A stretch of DNA of 64,000 nt from a virus. The position numbers and the translations under genes are program-made. Shown here piece after piece: positions 41,703 through 50,211 of this stretch; the stretch's first letter is position 1; each line of letters begins with the position of its first letter. The notes under the pieces were generated by a model. That model made no database searches, was not told the origin of the DNA, and saw only the letters and a list, made by a program, of their open reading frames with translations. The stretch lies in IMG/VR virus record IMGVR_UViG_3300033153_015063, positions 178,597 through 242,596 of that record; one strand, written 5' to 3'.

Positions 41703-42440
41703 TTAGGTTATGATCCTTATCCATACGTCGTTCTTTCCAGCATATCCGATAAATTTGTATTCATTTGATTGTGCCCGATTCCTGACTGCCCTCAAACCAG
41801 TGTCGTAGAATGGTATAATATTCAATATCTCTTCTTGGCTCATATTTTCCTGGGCCCACGCCTTTGGATTATTCGATATTTCTTCTTTGAAGTCATTAAA
41901 TGCAGATGTTTGCCAACTCCACCCTATCGCTGCTTCATAGTCATCCTCATCCCATCCATCTTCCCAATCGTCAGGTGGAAAATACTCGTCTGGGTTGAAA
42001 TGTTCTTCACGTAGGTAATCCTGACCTTGCCAACCCAGAAAATCGTGCCACTTCACGTGGTCCATGAGTACCGGGAGATATCTATCTGGAACGTCTTTAA
42101 CGCTATTAAATCTATTTGAAAGGTCAATATCTACACCTTCTTTGTTGATGAAGAACTCATACTTTTCATTCCCTTTCTTGATAACACCACCACACGTTCT
42201 GGTAATGTCAACCTCCAGATCCTTTCTATCGACGCCCCAGTGACTTGCCAGTAAGTCAATCTCTGGTATGAACTCATCGTCCCAATCGCCCACACCACCA
42301 ACCATCATCTCCAGGAACTCCTCCTCTCCCAGCTCAGGTGCTTCTCCCACAGGCCCCTTGTAGATTGTAGCCTTGGTCTCAGCATCATAGACGTATTTGT
42401 ACCTGTTGCCGGACCCTGGGGGGATTTCGACGACGGTCAT
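41703..42440 (-). CDS. tag-module protein T7
   Basis: 245 residues. The module has a longer linker (VYDAETKATIYKGPVG). The remainder is acidic and Trp-rich (LREEHFNPDEYFPPDDWEDG) and unrecognised, ending NDVWIRIIT. Its stop is in frame with T6. The promoter is a 40-nt sequence identical to that of T8. Confidence 0.65.
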   Translation of the reverse strand: MTVVEIPPGSGNRYKYVYDAETKATIYKGPVGEAPELGEEEFLEMMVGGVGDWDDEFIPEIDLLASHWGVDRKDLEVDITRTCGGVIKKGNEKYEFFINKEGVDIDLSNRFNSVKDVPDRYLPVLMDHVKWHDFLGWQGQDYLREEHFNPDEYFPPDDWEDGWDEDDYEAAIGWSWQTSAFNDFKEEISNNPKAWAQENMSQEEILNIIPFYDTGLRAVRNRAQSNEYKFIGYAGKNDVWIRIIT

Positions 42441-42474
42441 TGGAGAGTGATAGGGCCGGAGAGTATAAAAAGAT
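42441..42474 (-). promoter_or_regulatory. T7 promoter, duplicate of T8 promoter
   Basis: The stretch including the start codon (42435-42474) is identical over 40 nt to 46571-46610. It contains a TATA (CTTTTTATAC on the minus strand) about 26 nt from the ATG, so the message is leaderless. Confidence 0.8.
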
Positions 42475-42485
42475 TGGTAGTTACT

Positions 42486-42821
42486 TCATCGTTCGTTCCA
42501 GGACTCCGATCCACTTTTTCGTTGAAAGGCCTGGATGGTTGTCCATTTTGCCTGGGAAAACCACTTATCGGGAGTGTTCTTGAGGACGACGTCAAGGACC
42601 TTTCCGATAGCCTGGTTCTCAAACTCACGGTCATCTTTGATTTTGCTGTCGCCTTTCAAGTCCAGATCCATTTCATGTTCCATCTTGTAGAACACCCATG
42701 CGAGCTCCTCCAGAATGATGGCAAGGTCAGGGAATCTCTTTTTTATCTCTTTATCTTCACCCATCGCTTCTAGACCGTCTCGGATGCGAGCACCACAGTA
42801 ATCCCAATGCCCACCACTCAT
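42486..42821 (-). CDS. phage-type SGGHWDY protein
   Basis: 111 residues beginning MSGGHWDYCGARIRDGLE, the start of a small protein common in phages whose function I do not know. The rest is helical (LAIILEELAWVFYKMEHEM). The TATA (GTATAAAAAG, about 42873-42882) leaves a leader of about 30 nt. Confidence 0.6.
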   Translation of the reverse strand: MSGGHWDYCGARIRDGLEAMGEDKEIKKRFPDLAIILEELAWVFYKMEHEMDLDLKGDSKIKDDREFENQAIGKVLDVVLKNTPDKWFSQAKWTTIQAFQRKSGSESWNER

Positions 42822-42910
42822 GTTATCACGTCCACTTTATGAGTAGTCATGTTTAGGGAAAGAAGTGGTGAGTATAAAAAGATGATGAGAGACCACTTGT
42901 TTTGTTACCT

Positions 42911-43168
42911 TCAGGAGCTGATGGGAACAGGGAAGACCAGCTCTCGCAGGTTCCATTCGCAGATGTGATAGCTCCCGTAGCGACTTCCGACCCGGCGGAC
43001 ATACCCCACCTTCACTATGTCTCGGTCCTTGGCCAGGATGTTCCCCAGTTGCTGTGTGGTCGTCCCGTGCCTGGATGTCGTGTTGATGTGTTCGAGGATC
43101 TCTGCTGTGCTCTTGGGACCGTTCTTCAGATACTCCTTGACCTTCTGTCTCAGTCGTGTTGTTTTCAT
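42911..43168 (-). CDS. small winged-helix protein
   Basis: 85 residues from the ATG at 43168, which is preceded by GGAGGAAAC at 3 nt, a strong ribosome site. The longer frame would run into the ribonucleotide reductase gene. SKSTAEILEHINTT-like and RHGTTTQQLGNILAKDRDIV segments form a winged helix. It may regulate the upstream nrdJ gene or replication. Confidence 0.65.
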   Translation of the reverse strand: MKTTRLRQKVKEYLKNGPKSTAEILEHINTTSRHGTTTQQLGNILAKDRDIVKVGYVRRVGSRYGSYHICEWNLRELVFPVPISS

Positions 43169-43287
43169 GTTGTTTCCTCCATGTAGATTGGTGAACGGCC
43201 TTACGGCCGGATACCTCGGAATTGGTGGGGCAGGCGAGATTAGACCGCCTTTCAATCTTCTGACATCAGTCATCACGAAGAACCCCT

Positions 43288-46044
43288 TTATGAACAACCG
43301 GTGTTCTGTCCGCATTTACCACAGACCCGGCAGCCACCTGATGGAAAGGTCATACCACCACATCTGTCACATACCCCCAATGAGGCCGAGAGATTGAGTT
43401 TCTTTCCAGCATCACCCCGTTCTCGCCGATGCCCACCGTTGAAGTGGATATTGGTCATGGCGTTGACCTGTTTGTGTAGGTTATCTCTCTCAGTCTCCCA
43501 GTCTCCTCGTGGTTTGATACCAAGTTCCTCCCAATCTGCAGGGTCCAGGAACATGATGGCTAACCATTTAACCATGAAATCAACCACAGAATCGCAGAAT
43601 GGGATGATGGGATTCCCAGTTGGACCAGATGGGTCGAACTTCTGATAGATGAATTTTTTCACCACGAACTTCAGTGGCACTCCGTATTGGAGAAGATACG
43701 AGATGGCCATCCCGAAGTTTCGCATCATCCCCATGGCCATACCACCCTCTTTACCGATACACATGAATATCTCTCCAACCCTCCCGTCTTCATAGAATCC
43801 CACATGCATATAACCAGAGTCGGAAGGTCCTATTGCCACCTTCTCTCTGACACATGGAACCAGATGTGGTAATTGTTCACGTTTTGAAGTTTCACGATAT
43901 TTGCTGGTTGAAAGTGGCTGGGAACCTTTGGAGCCATCACGGTAGACGGCAACCGACTTGACACCCCTCTGCCATGCCTCAATGAATATCTGTTCGATGT
44001 CCTCTGGAGTCGAACTCTCAGGCATATTGATAGTTTTCGAGATCCCACCGCTGATGAACGGCTGGACAGCCTCCAACATCTTTATGTGGCCCATCGGAGA
44101 AAGGCATCTTGTTTTTCCTGCTGCTTTGAACGAGCAGTCAAATACATCCAGATGCTTGGTATTGATTTCCTTGCATCCCTCGACACTCCCATTTTCATCT
44201 ATATAAGAGAGAATCTGGGCAATATCATCTGTTTCATATCCAAGTGTTTCAAGGGTATATCCAAGGAATTTTGTTCTCATTGTTAGTTGTCCTTCCCCAA
44301 CCAACTTCTTATAATAGACAAGAGCCATCATCGGTTCGATGCCAGTACTGTCACAGTCCATAATGAACGAGATGGTCCCGGTCGGTGCCATCAGTGTTGC
44401 CTGGGAATTACGATAGCCGTTTATCTGACCCATCTCATAAGATTCACTCCAGAGCTTGTGTGCTATACGATGGAGTTTAAGCGAAATATCGCTACCTGAA
44501 ATCCTTTTTTCATCCATCTCTTTATGCATCTTGATAACATTTAACATATATTCCTTGTTCTCGCTCCACCCTTCGAATGGGCCTACTACGGAAGCTATCT
44601 CTGATGAGATTTTGTATGCCTGGGCTGTCATAATCGACGCCAGGGACCCGGCCATAGCCCTACCATCATCGCTGTCATAAGGTAAGCCCAGGGACATCAA
44701 TAATGCACCAAGATTGGCGTATCCCATGCCGAGGTTCCGATATCTGTGGGCGTTCTCGGTGATACGGGGGTCGGGGTATGATGAGTTCGAGACCAGTATC
44801 TCCTGGGCCAGAATCATTATTTTGATAACGTGGAGATAGGATTCAATGTCGATGCTGCCATTATCTGTACGATACTTCATCAGGTTGAGACTGGCGAGAT
44901 TACACGCTGACCAGTCGATAAAAATCACTTCGCTGCAAGGATTCGTAGCTGTGATGGGCCCGGCGTCTGGGCAGGTGTGCCAGCGATTCATATGGTCATT
45001 GAATTGCACACCAGGGTCACCACATCGCCATGCCATATTGGCCATCTTTTTCAACATCTCTCTGGCGGGGAACTTCATGGCATCCTCTCCAGAGACACGA
45101 TAGGTGGTTTTCCACTCTCGGTTCTCAATAGCAGCCAACATGAAGCTGTCAGTCACCGAGACCGAGTTGTTCCCGTTCTGGAAATGAGTGTTATCGTAGG
45201 CGGAATGTGGATGATTGAAACTGAGGGGGCGGCCTGTTGTCTTATGAATGGCCCAGGCAATATCTTCCTGTTCAGCCTTGATACCGATAAAATCATTGTA
45301 GGTATCTGGCCCATGATAGACGTCTGGATGGTCATCATTCATCACAACCATCTTTGCAGCCCGTCGTGTAGAACCACCTGACTTGATACTTCCGGCATTG
45401 GCATCGTGAGATTTCATAAACTGGATGGGGCCTGATGACGTTCCACCTCTTGATAACGGTTCCCCAAAAGCTCTGAGTTTACTCAGGTTGAAGCCTGACC
45501 CCGATCCCATCTGGAAGATGCGGCCCTCGATTTTACTGATATCGGTGATACTCTCCATTTTATCCTTACAGCCAAGGATAAAACATGCTGCCGTCTGAGG
45601 ATCGACAACCGAACCAAGGTTGAACCACACCGGGCTGTTCGGAGCTGCATACTGATGGAGAAGGATATACATCAGTTCATCTGCGAAGACGTCAGCTCTT
45701 TTGTGAGTCTCATCGTGTAAGCTATCGAACCCGAAGTATCCACCCTTGATACCCCATTTCTTCATCGTCAGAACAATGCGTTGAATGACATCCCAGAGTG
45801 AGGCTTCTTTGACACCATTGTGCATCTTGAAATATTTGTCAGCGAACATAGTCCGAGCTCTTTCACTCCATGTATCAGGGAACTCAACACCATCCTGTTT
45901 GTAAACTACACTACCATCATGTTCCGATTGAATCTTGACGTTGTAGCGTCCCCATTTCACAGTGCTGTAGACATCCCTTCCATCAGTAAAGAACCTCGGT
46001 ATCTCGATTGTATTGGTGTTAACAATCTCCTCTGTTACAGACAT
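43288..46044 (-). CDS. nrdJ: class II (B12-dependent) ribonucleotide reductase
   Basis: 918 residues. The N-terminal substrate region (AAPNSPVWFNLG, TAACFILGCKD), the GSGSGFNLSKLR loop, TNPCSEV with a catalytic Cys, and LMAPTGTISFI are those of adenosylcobalamin-dependent RNR. The C-terminus has a zinc ribbon (CDRCGGMTF, CRVCGKCG) and redox-type Cys. It makes dNTPs with or without oxygen, which suits viral DNA synthesis. The start is preceded by GGGAG and a TTTTTAAAG promoter. Confidence 0.93.
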   Translation of the reverse strand: MSVTEEIVNTNTIEIPRFFTDGRDVYSTVKWGRYNVKIQSEHDGSVVYKQDGVEFPDTWSERARTMFADKYFKMHNGVKEASLWDVIQRIVLTMKKWGIKGGYFGFDSLHDETHKRADVFADELMYILLHQYAAPNSPVWFNLGSVVDPQTAACFILGCKDKMESITDISKIEGRIFQMGSGSGFNLSKLRAFGEPLSRGGTSSGPIQFMKSHDANAGSIKSGGSTRRAAKMVVMNDDHPDVYHGPDTYNDFIGIKAEQEDIAWAIHKTTGRPLSFNHPHSAYDNTHFQNGNNSVSVTDSFMLAAIENREWKTTYRVSGEDAMKFPAREMLKKMANMAWRCGDPGVQFNDHMNRWHTCPDAGPITATNPCSEVIFIDWSACNLASLNLMKYRTDNGSIDIESYLHVIKIMILAQEILVSNSSYPDPRITENAHRYRNLGMGYANLGALLMSLGLPYDSDDGRAMAGSLASIMTAQAYKISSEIASVVGPFEGWSENKEYMLNVIKMHKEMDEKRISGSDISLKLHRIAHKLWSESYEMGQINGYRNSQATLMAPTGTISFIMDCDSTGIEPMMALVYYKKLVGEGQLTMRTKFLGYTLETLGYETDDIAQILSYIDENGSVEGCKEINTKHLDVFDCSFKAAGKTRCLSPMGHIKMLEAVQPFISGGISKTINMPESSTPEDIEQIFIEAWQRGVKSVAVYRDGSKGSQPLSTSKYRETSKREQLPHLVPCVREKVAIGPSDSGYMHVGFYEDGRVGEIFMCIGKEGGMAMGMMRNFGMAISYLLQYGVPLKFVVKKFIYQKFDPSGPTGNPIIPFCDSVVDFMVKWLAIMFLDPADWEELGIKPRGDWETERDNLHKQVNAMTNIHFNGGHRRERGDAGKKLNLSASLGVCDRCGGMTFPSGGCRVCGKCGQNTGCS

Positions 46045-46201
46045 GGTATTACTCCCAGATAGGTAAGTATAAGGACCGGCAGTCCGAGTTTTTAAAGTTT
46101 CAATCTATACAAGTACAAGGATAAAAGAGTGATTGTATTTGGGTTTTAAGTACTCCGGGCACAAACGTATTGGAGTGGTGTTATCAGTTGTAGGAGGGGC
46201 C

Positions 46202-46576
46202 CTATCTACCCCTCAACTCTTTCGTCTTCCTGGCCAACGCCAACGAACCTCCCAACGTTTTAATAGCCTCACGTGGGGCGTGTTCAGGTAGCATAAGTCT
46301 ACCCTCATAAACAATCGCCACATCTGAACCATTGTAGTAGATTAATCTGGGGCAGTTTTGTTTACACTGGCATCGTGTGGCTTTTGCCACCCCTTTCTCA
46401 TCTCGACGGTCTTCCATCAACAGAAGAGTAGGTGGTTCTTGATCCATAGCCGCCATGAACTCCTCCTCCGTCAACTGAGGGCTATCCCCGACCGGCCCCT
46501 TGTAGACCGTAGATCCACCTTCGTACTCGTACCTGTATTTATTCCCTGAACCCTCAGGTATCTCTACGGTGGTCAT
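46202..46576 (-). CDS. tag-module protein T8 with Cys motif
   Basis: 124 residues. The module is at 1-46 (VEIPEGSGNKYRYEY, then YKGPVGDSPQLTEEEFMAAM). The rest is short, with TRCQCKQNCPRLIYY as a possible metal site. Part of its module DNA (GAACTCCTCCTCCGTCAACT and following, about 48 nt) matches T9 exactly. Confidence 0.65.
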   Translation of the reverse strand: MTTVEIPEGSGNKYRYEYEGGSTVYKGPVGDSPQLTEEEFMAAMDQEPPTLLLMEDRRDEKGVAKATRCQCKQNCPRLIYYNGSDVAIVYEGRLMLPEHAPREAIKTLGGSLALARKTKELRGR

Positions 46577-46610
46577 TGGAGAGTGATAGGGCCGGAGAGT
46601 ATAAAAAGAT
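46577..46610 (-). promoter_or_regulatory. T8 promoter, duplicate of T7 promoter
   Basis: Identical to the T7 promoter over 40 nt including the start codon, while the coding sequences diverge right after it. This points to promoter swapping or gene conversion between copies. Confidence 0.8.
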
Positions 46611-46619
46611 GGTGATTAG

Positions 46620-47780
46620 TTAACCGTCACTCGTATTGAAGTACTGACCACATTTATCCTTGACGCAGAGACCCCAGTGTTTCAGGGTTGAACAGTTCGG
46701 GGTATTGTATGGTGGATCGTTGAAAGCTATCTGGTAGACTTGTATCTTCGTTTCCTCTTCACTCCAGTCAGCCATGTTGAGGTTCTTGAAAAACTCGATG
46801 ACTTTCTCAGGTGGCCACTTGTAGTAGTTGAGTAGTAGTACTGCCACGTAGAGTCTGGTGATGTGGGATGGTTCCGATGAACCCAATATATCGTTGTGGA
46901 TACATGGTTTTTGGAACATCTTTTTGATTACTTCTGTCTGTGGATGAGTGTAGTTTCCTTTGTATTGGCTATAGACAGCAATACCTTTACTACCACCCAT
47001 TTTCAACCAATCTTCTATCCTGATATCAAATCTTTCCATGAACTCATCCAACGTCAACAGGTCTTTTGTCCTATCAATAACCGGTTTGATAGGATGCCAC
47101 TTCTTACATCTCTTGATGATTGTGGCGTGGTTAAATTCCATCATAATATCGTTCGGGACGACCATACAGTAAGTATCCTTTACAAAGTATCGACTGTTCT
47201 TGAATTTCGAGTATCTGTATCCAGGCACTCTTACCAGACGCCGATAGTCGCCCTTTACACGGATATCAAGTGTCCGAAGTAACCTGAAGTTGCCTGGATT
47301 GACCAACTTATCATCATCACCCCGTTGCCATAACCACCCCTTTGCCCCAATCCAGTTCGAGACCGCCCTCAACTTGAGTTTGAGCTCTGTGGCCTGTTCT
47401 ATCTTCCTGATGGAGAAACGTTGTGGTTTCAGGATGACATAAGAGTGATAACCCTTTGAACCAGTAAAGATACCGACGTGCTGAAAATTCTCTTTCTCAC
47501 ACCATTCAATTATTTCCCTGATGTCACTCAGGGCGTGTTCTGGCTTCTTTTCATCGTCCAGGTCGTTATAGAGATGGTCCACGATACACCAGCGTCCTGG
47601 TTTGAAGCAGTAGAGGGAGACGAAGCAGCAGTAACCCATCTTCTCCCACATCTTCAGGGCGTTGAATAATTGCCGCTTATCAGATACCCGTTGTTGGTGT
47701 GGATTCCCCATGTAACGTGGCATCTTGACAAAGTTCAACACGTGACCGGTTTCGGAGTACCATTTTTCCTCGTCAACCAT
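46620..47780 (-). CDS. archaeo-eukaryotic primase (PriS-like) with PriL-type Cys motif
   Basis: 386 residues. HLYNDLDDE (about 69-77) holds the acidic metal-binding residues, and GIFTGSKGYHSYV (about 103-115) the nucleotide-binding SKGYH motif. LRTLDIRVKGDYRRLVRVPG follows. The C-terminus (TPNCSTLKHWGLC, then KCGQYF) looks like the Cys motif of a PriL/PriCT domain, so one chain may combine both primase functions. The ATG begins 2 nt after the tRNA-like gene. Confidence 0.82.
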   Translation of the reverse strand: MVDEEKWYSETGHVLNFVKMPRYMGNPHQQRVSDKRQLFNALKMWEKMGYCCFVSLYCFKPGRWCIVDHLYNDLDDEKKPEHALSDIREIIEWCEKENFQHVGIFTGSKGYHSYVILKPQRFSIRKIEQATELKLKLRAVSNWIGAKGWLWQRGDDDKLVNPGNFRLLRTLDIRVKGDYRRLVRVPGYRYSKFKNSRYFVKDTYCMVVPNDIMMEFNHATIIKRCKKWHPIKPVIDRTKDLLTLDEFMERFDIRIEDWLKMGGSKGIAVYSQYKGNYTHPQTEVIKKMFQKPCIHNDILGSSEPSHITRLYVAVLLLNYYKWPPEKVIEFFKNLNMADWSEEETKIQVYQIAFNDPPYNTPNCSTLKHWGLCVKDKCGQYFNTSDG

Positions 47781-47781
47781 A

Positions 47782-47926
47782 TGGACTTGAGGGGTCTCGA
47801 ACCCCCATCTACCTATCGGGCATAATTACACACAGGTGTGCTAGCTGAGGTAAGAACAATGCCGAGCTGAAGAAGTTATGTTCTCATGTCCTTCAAGGCC
47901 GTTTTTTCCCATTAAACTACAAGCCC
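47782..47926 (-). tRNA. tRNA-like gene with probable intron, identity unclear
   Basis: A 145-nt region starts GGGCTTG and ends CAAGTCC plus A, giving a 7-bp acceptor stem with one G-U pair. TA-GTTT...AAAC fits the D arm. GGGGG-TTCGAGA-CCCCT fits the T arm. The arms sit at tRNA distances from the two ends, but the middle is about 70 nt too long, so an intron is required. The anticodon arm is not clear: GCCTTGAAGG gives a candidate GAA, while a CCTGT/ATAGG stem also forms. It could be a functional tRNA, a degraded one, or an integration site. Confidence 0.5.
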
Positions 47927-47970
47927 TTTTAATAACGTTGGGTATGGTCGTGGGGCGGGCGGTCGTTGGC

Positions 47971-49002
47971 TCAGATGAGTTCGATGTCCTCGTCTTCTTC
48001 TTCTTTCTTCGGTTTCTTGGCTTTGGCTTTGGCTTTGGACTTGGACTTCCCACCTTTCTTTGCTGAGGAGGCTTTTGTCTTTGCCTTGTCCTTTGGTTTC
48101 ATCGGACTGACCACGTAGTGGGCGATATACATCGGTTCACCCTCTGTCTCCTCATTCGTCTTTTTTCCATCGACTTCGACCTCTTTGACCACCTTCACGT
48201 TCTTTTTCGATGAGACGAGTACTGGGTAGAGGCCGGGTGTCATGTCGAGAAAGACGTGTTCGGTGCCGAACACTTTCACGACGTTCAGGAAGTGCTCAGT
48301 CATCTTGGTCTCGATGGGCCCCACGTCGTTCCAGTACTCGGTATCGTCGGTCTTGATATTGCCGTCATACGACCCGGCCGACCTGTCTCCCATGTGACCA
48401 CACTGGATGTTGAGATTCTCCTTGGTCAGTGTCACAGGAACGTAGTTGGTGTCCTTTTTACCTCCACCAGCCCAACTGAGTCCCCTGGATACCACCTTTT
48501 TCAGAGTACTCATCGAGACCTTCGCCCGGGCTACAGCCTCGGCGTTGGAGTACTTGATGCTTCGGATGTCTGGGTACTTCTCAGAGACCTCGACCAGCCT
48601 GTATGGGAACGTTTTCATGTTGTTCAGAGCTTTGGTTGACGCCTTCCTGGGGTGAACGAACCTCTCGACCCTGTCACCATCACCATCGAAAGATTCCACG
48701 ATGATGTTCTCCTTCTCGATGGTCATCTTGACGGTCTTCTCGGACTTGACGAATCCGGCCACCTCTGTCATTTTCTTCGTCTCCCACGTGAAGCTTTCCT
48801 TACCCACAACCTCCTCGAAGAATGGTTTGAAGTAGCTGTTGATGAGAATGACCATTGAATCGGTCCCGAGGGCGAGGACATCCACTGTCGCCTCGTCCTC
48901 TTTCTCATCATCCACGTTCACAACGACGCTCTCGAAATTGCCGTCACAGTGTAGATGTGCAGCAAGTTCGGAAAAGTTCTCGGTTGTCATCTCGATGTGC
49001 AT
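47971..49002 (-). CDS. possible divergent sliding clamp with basic tail
   Basis: 343 residues. The body alternates short beta strands in a pattern that could be two PCNA-like domains (VDVLALGTDSMVILINSYFK, and near the end LYPVLVSSKKNVKVV then MYIAHYVVSPM, like the YYLAPR end of PCNA). The tail is Lys/Ala-rich (KSKSKAKAKAKKPKKEEE), suited to DNA contact. It sits with the primase, RecA-like ATPase and OB-fold genes. The element has both RFC subunits but no clear PCNA, which makes this the candidate. The start is preceded by GGTGAG. Confidence 0.4.
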   Translation of the reverse strand: MHIEMTTENFSELAAHLHCDGNFESVVVNVDDEKEDEATVDVLALGTDSMVILINSYFKPFFEEVVGKESFTWETKKMTEVAGFVKSEKTVKMTIEKENIIVESFDGDGDRVERFVHPRKASTKALNNMKTFPYRLVEVSEKYPDIRSIKYSNAEAVARAKVSMSTLKKVVSRGLSWAGGGKKDTNYVPVTLTKENLNIQCGHMGDRSAGSYDGNIKTDDTEYWNDVGPIETKMTEHFLNVVKVFGTEHVFLDMTPGLYPVLVSSKKNVKVVKEVEVDGKKTNEETEGEPMYIAHYVVSPMKPKDKAKTKASSAKKGGKSKSKAKAKAKKPKKEEEDEDIELI

Positions 49003-49032
49003 TTTCTCACCTTATCTTGATGGACTTTGATA

Positions 49033-50181
49033 TCAGAAATATACATCTTCATCTTCTTTTTTATTTTCATTTTCAGTCTTTTTTGCAGATGCGGTTGCCT
49101 CTTTTGAAAAAGAGATATCTTCGGGTTTTTTTGGCCCTTCAATCTCATTTTGTGGTTGAACCTCGTCATCTGAAGTGTTGGTTGAAGTTTCGTGATAGAG
49201 ACCACGTTCAACCAACGTCTCCCTCAGGTGTTTAAAGTCTCGTTCTTCATCAATACGGTCAAATACAGTGCATTTTTCCAAAAAATACATATGTTTCCAG
49301 TAAGTGACACGATTGACACAAAGTGTCCGGTCTTTTTTCTCCTTATTTTTTATGGTTCTTTTCAGGTCTGGGGTACCACCGTAACGGTTTTTTACATCAC
49401 GGGATTTTTCGAGGAATGCCCAGACATTAGCGGGGTTGTCGGGATCTTTGTGGAGGAAGATAGTGTTGTCAACTCTGAACCCATTATTCTTCTGGCCTGC
49501 GGGCCTTCGGCCAATGATTTTAAAACGTTCCTCTTTCGAGTAGACATCTTTGGCCGGTGCTGTCCAGATGAAGTTGACGCCACTCTTCTTCAGGGCATCA
49601 GCAACGTTGTTATGCTTTGGGTTGATGGCGTTGTAGTCGGTCATCGGGTCGAGACGTTCATTATCGTCCATTCTCATTTCACCGAGATTCATGTTCCGCT
49701 TGTGTTGGGTGTACCATTCCTGGGCCCCGGTTGAATCGTCCCACCACCCTGCGATGGTATCACAGATTATCCAGGCTGAATAGAAACCTTTTTCACCGAT
49801 TTCTTTTTCCTTAACCTTTTGCCACTCACGGCATTCGTATATATACCAGTCCACAAGTTTCTCGATATCGTTCATATCCTTTGGATATGCTATTTCGACA
49901 GATTGCATGTACTCATGTTTGAATTTTTTCAGAATGGGTTTAAACCCATAGTCGGTGTCGATGACCCTGATGCATATGTCCTCAGGTTCAAGACCGAGTA
50001 CCAGATGAAGGTAGTCGATCACGGAACAGGCAAAGTACGTTTTACCTGTCCCCTCTGGGCCGTAGATGAGAACTCCATGACGTCGTTCTTCGTCGTCGAT
50101 GGGATGGTCGAAGGTGACGTGTTCTACAGACTTTCTCTTTTTTATCCCTGGTGTCTTTATTTCTATAGCCAAACACGTCAC
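49033..50181 (-). CDS. RecA/Sak4-like P-loop ATPase
   Basis: 382 residues. Walker A is GPEGTGKT (41-48), and a Walker B-like SAWIICDTIAGWW comes later. The fold and the neighbouring OB-fold protein gene fit phage Sak4-type or RadA-core single-strand-annealing ATPases. The C-terminus is acidic, ending EDEDVYF. Start codons GTG (50181) and TTG (50172) are both possible after GAGGTGA. Confidence 0.7.
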   Translation of the reverse strand: MTCLAIEIKTPGIKKRKSVEHVTFDHPIDDEERRHGVLIYGPEGTGKTYFACSVIDYLHLVLGLEPEDICIRVIDTDYGFKPILKKFKHEYMQSVEIAYPKDMNDIEKLVDWYIYECREWQKVKEKEIGEKGFYSAWIICDTIAGWWDDSTGAQEWYTQHKRNMNLGEMRMDDNERLDPMTDYNAINPKHNNVADALKKSGVNFIWTAPAKDVYSKEERFKIIGRRPAGQKNNGFRVDNTIFLHKDPDNPANVWAFLEKSRDVKNRYGGTPDLKRTIKNKEKKDRTLCVNRVTYWKHMYFLEKCTVFDRIDEERDFKHLRETLVERGLYHETSTNTSDDEVQPQNEIEGPKKPEDISFSKEATASAKKTENENKKEDEDVYF

Positions 50182-50211
50182 CTCTGTTTTCTATCGTCCC
50201 ACTCTACCGGT

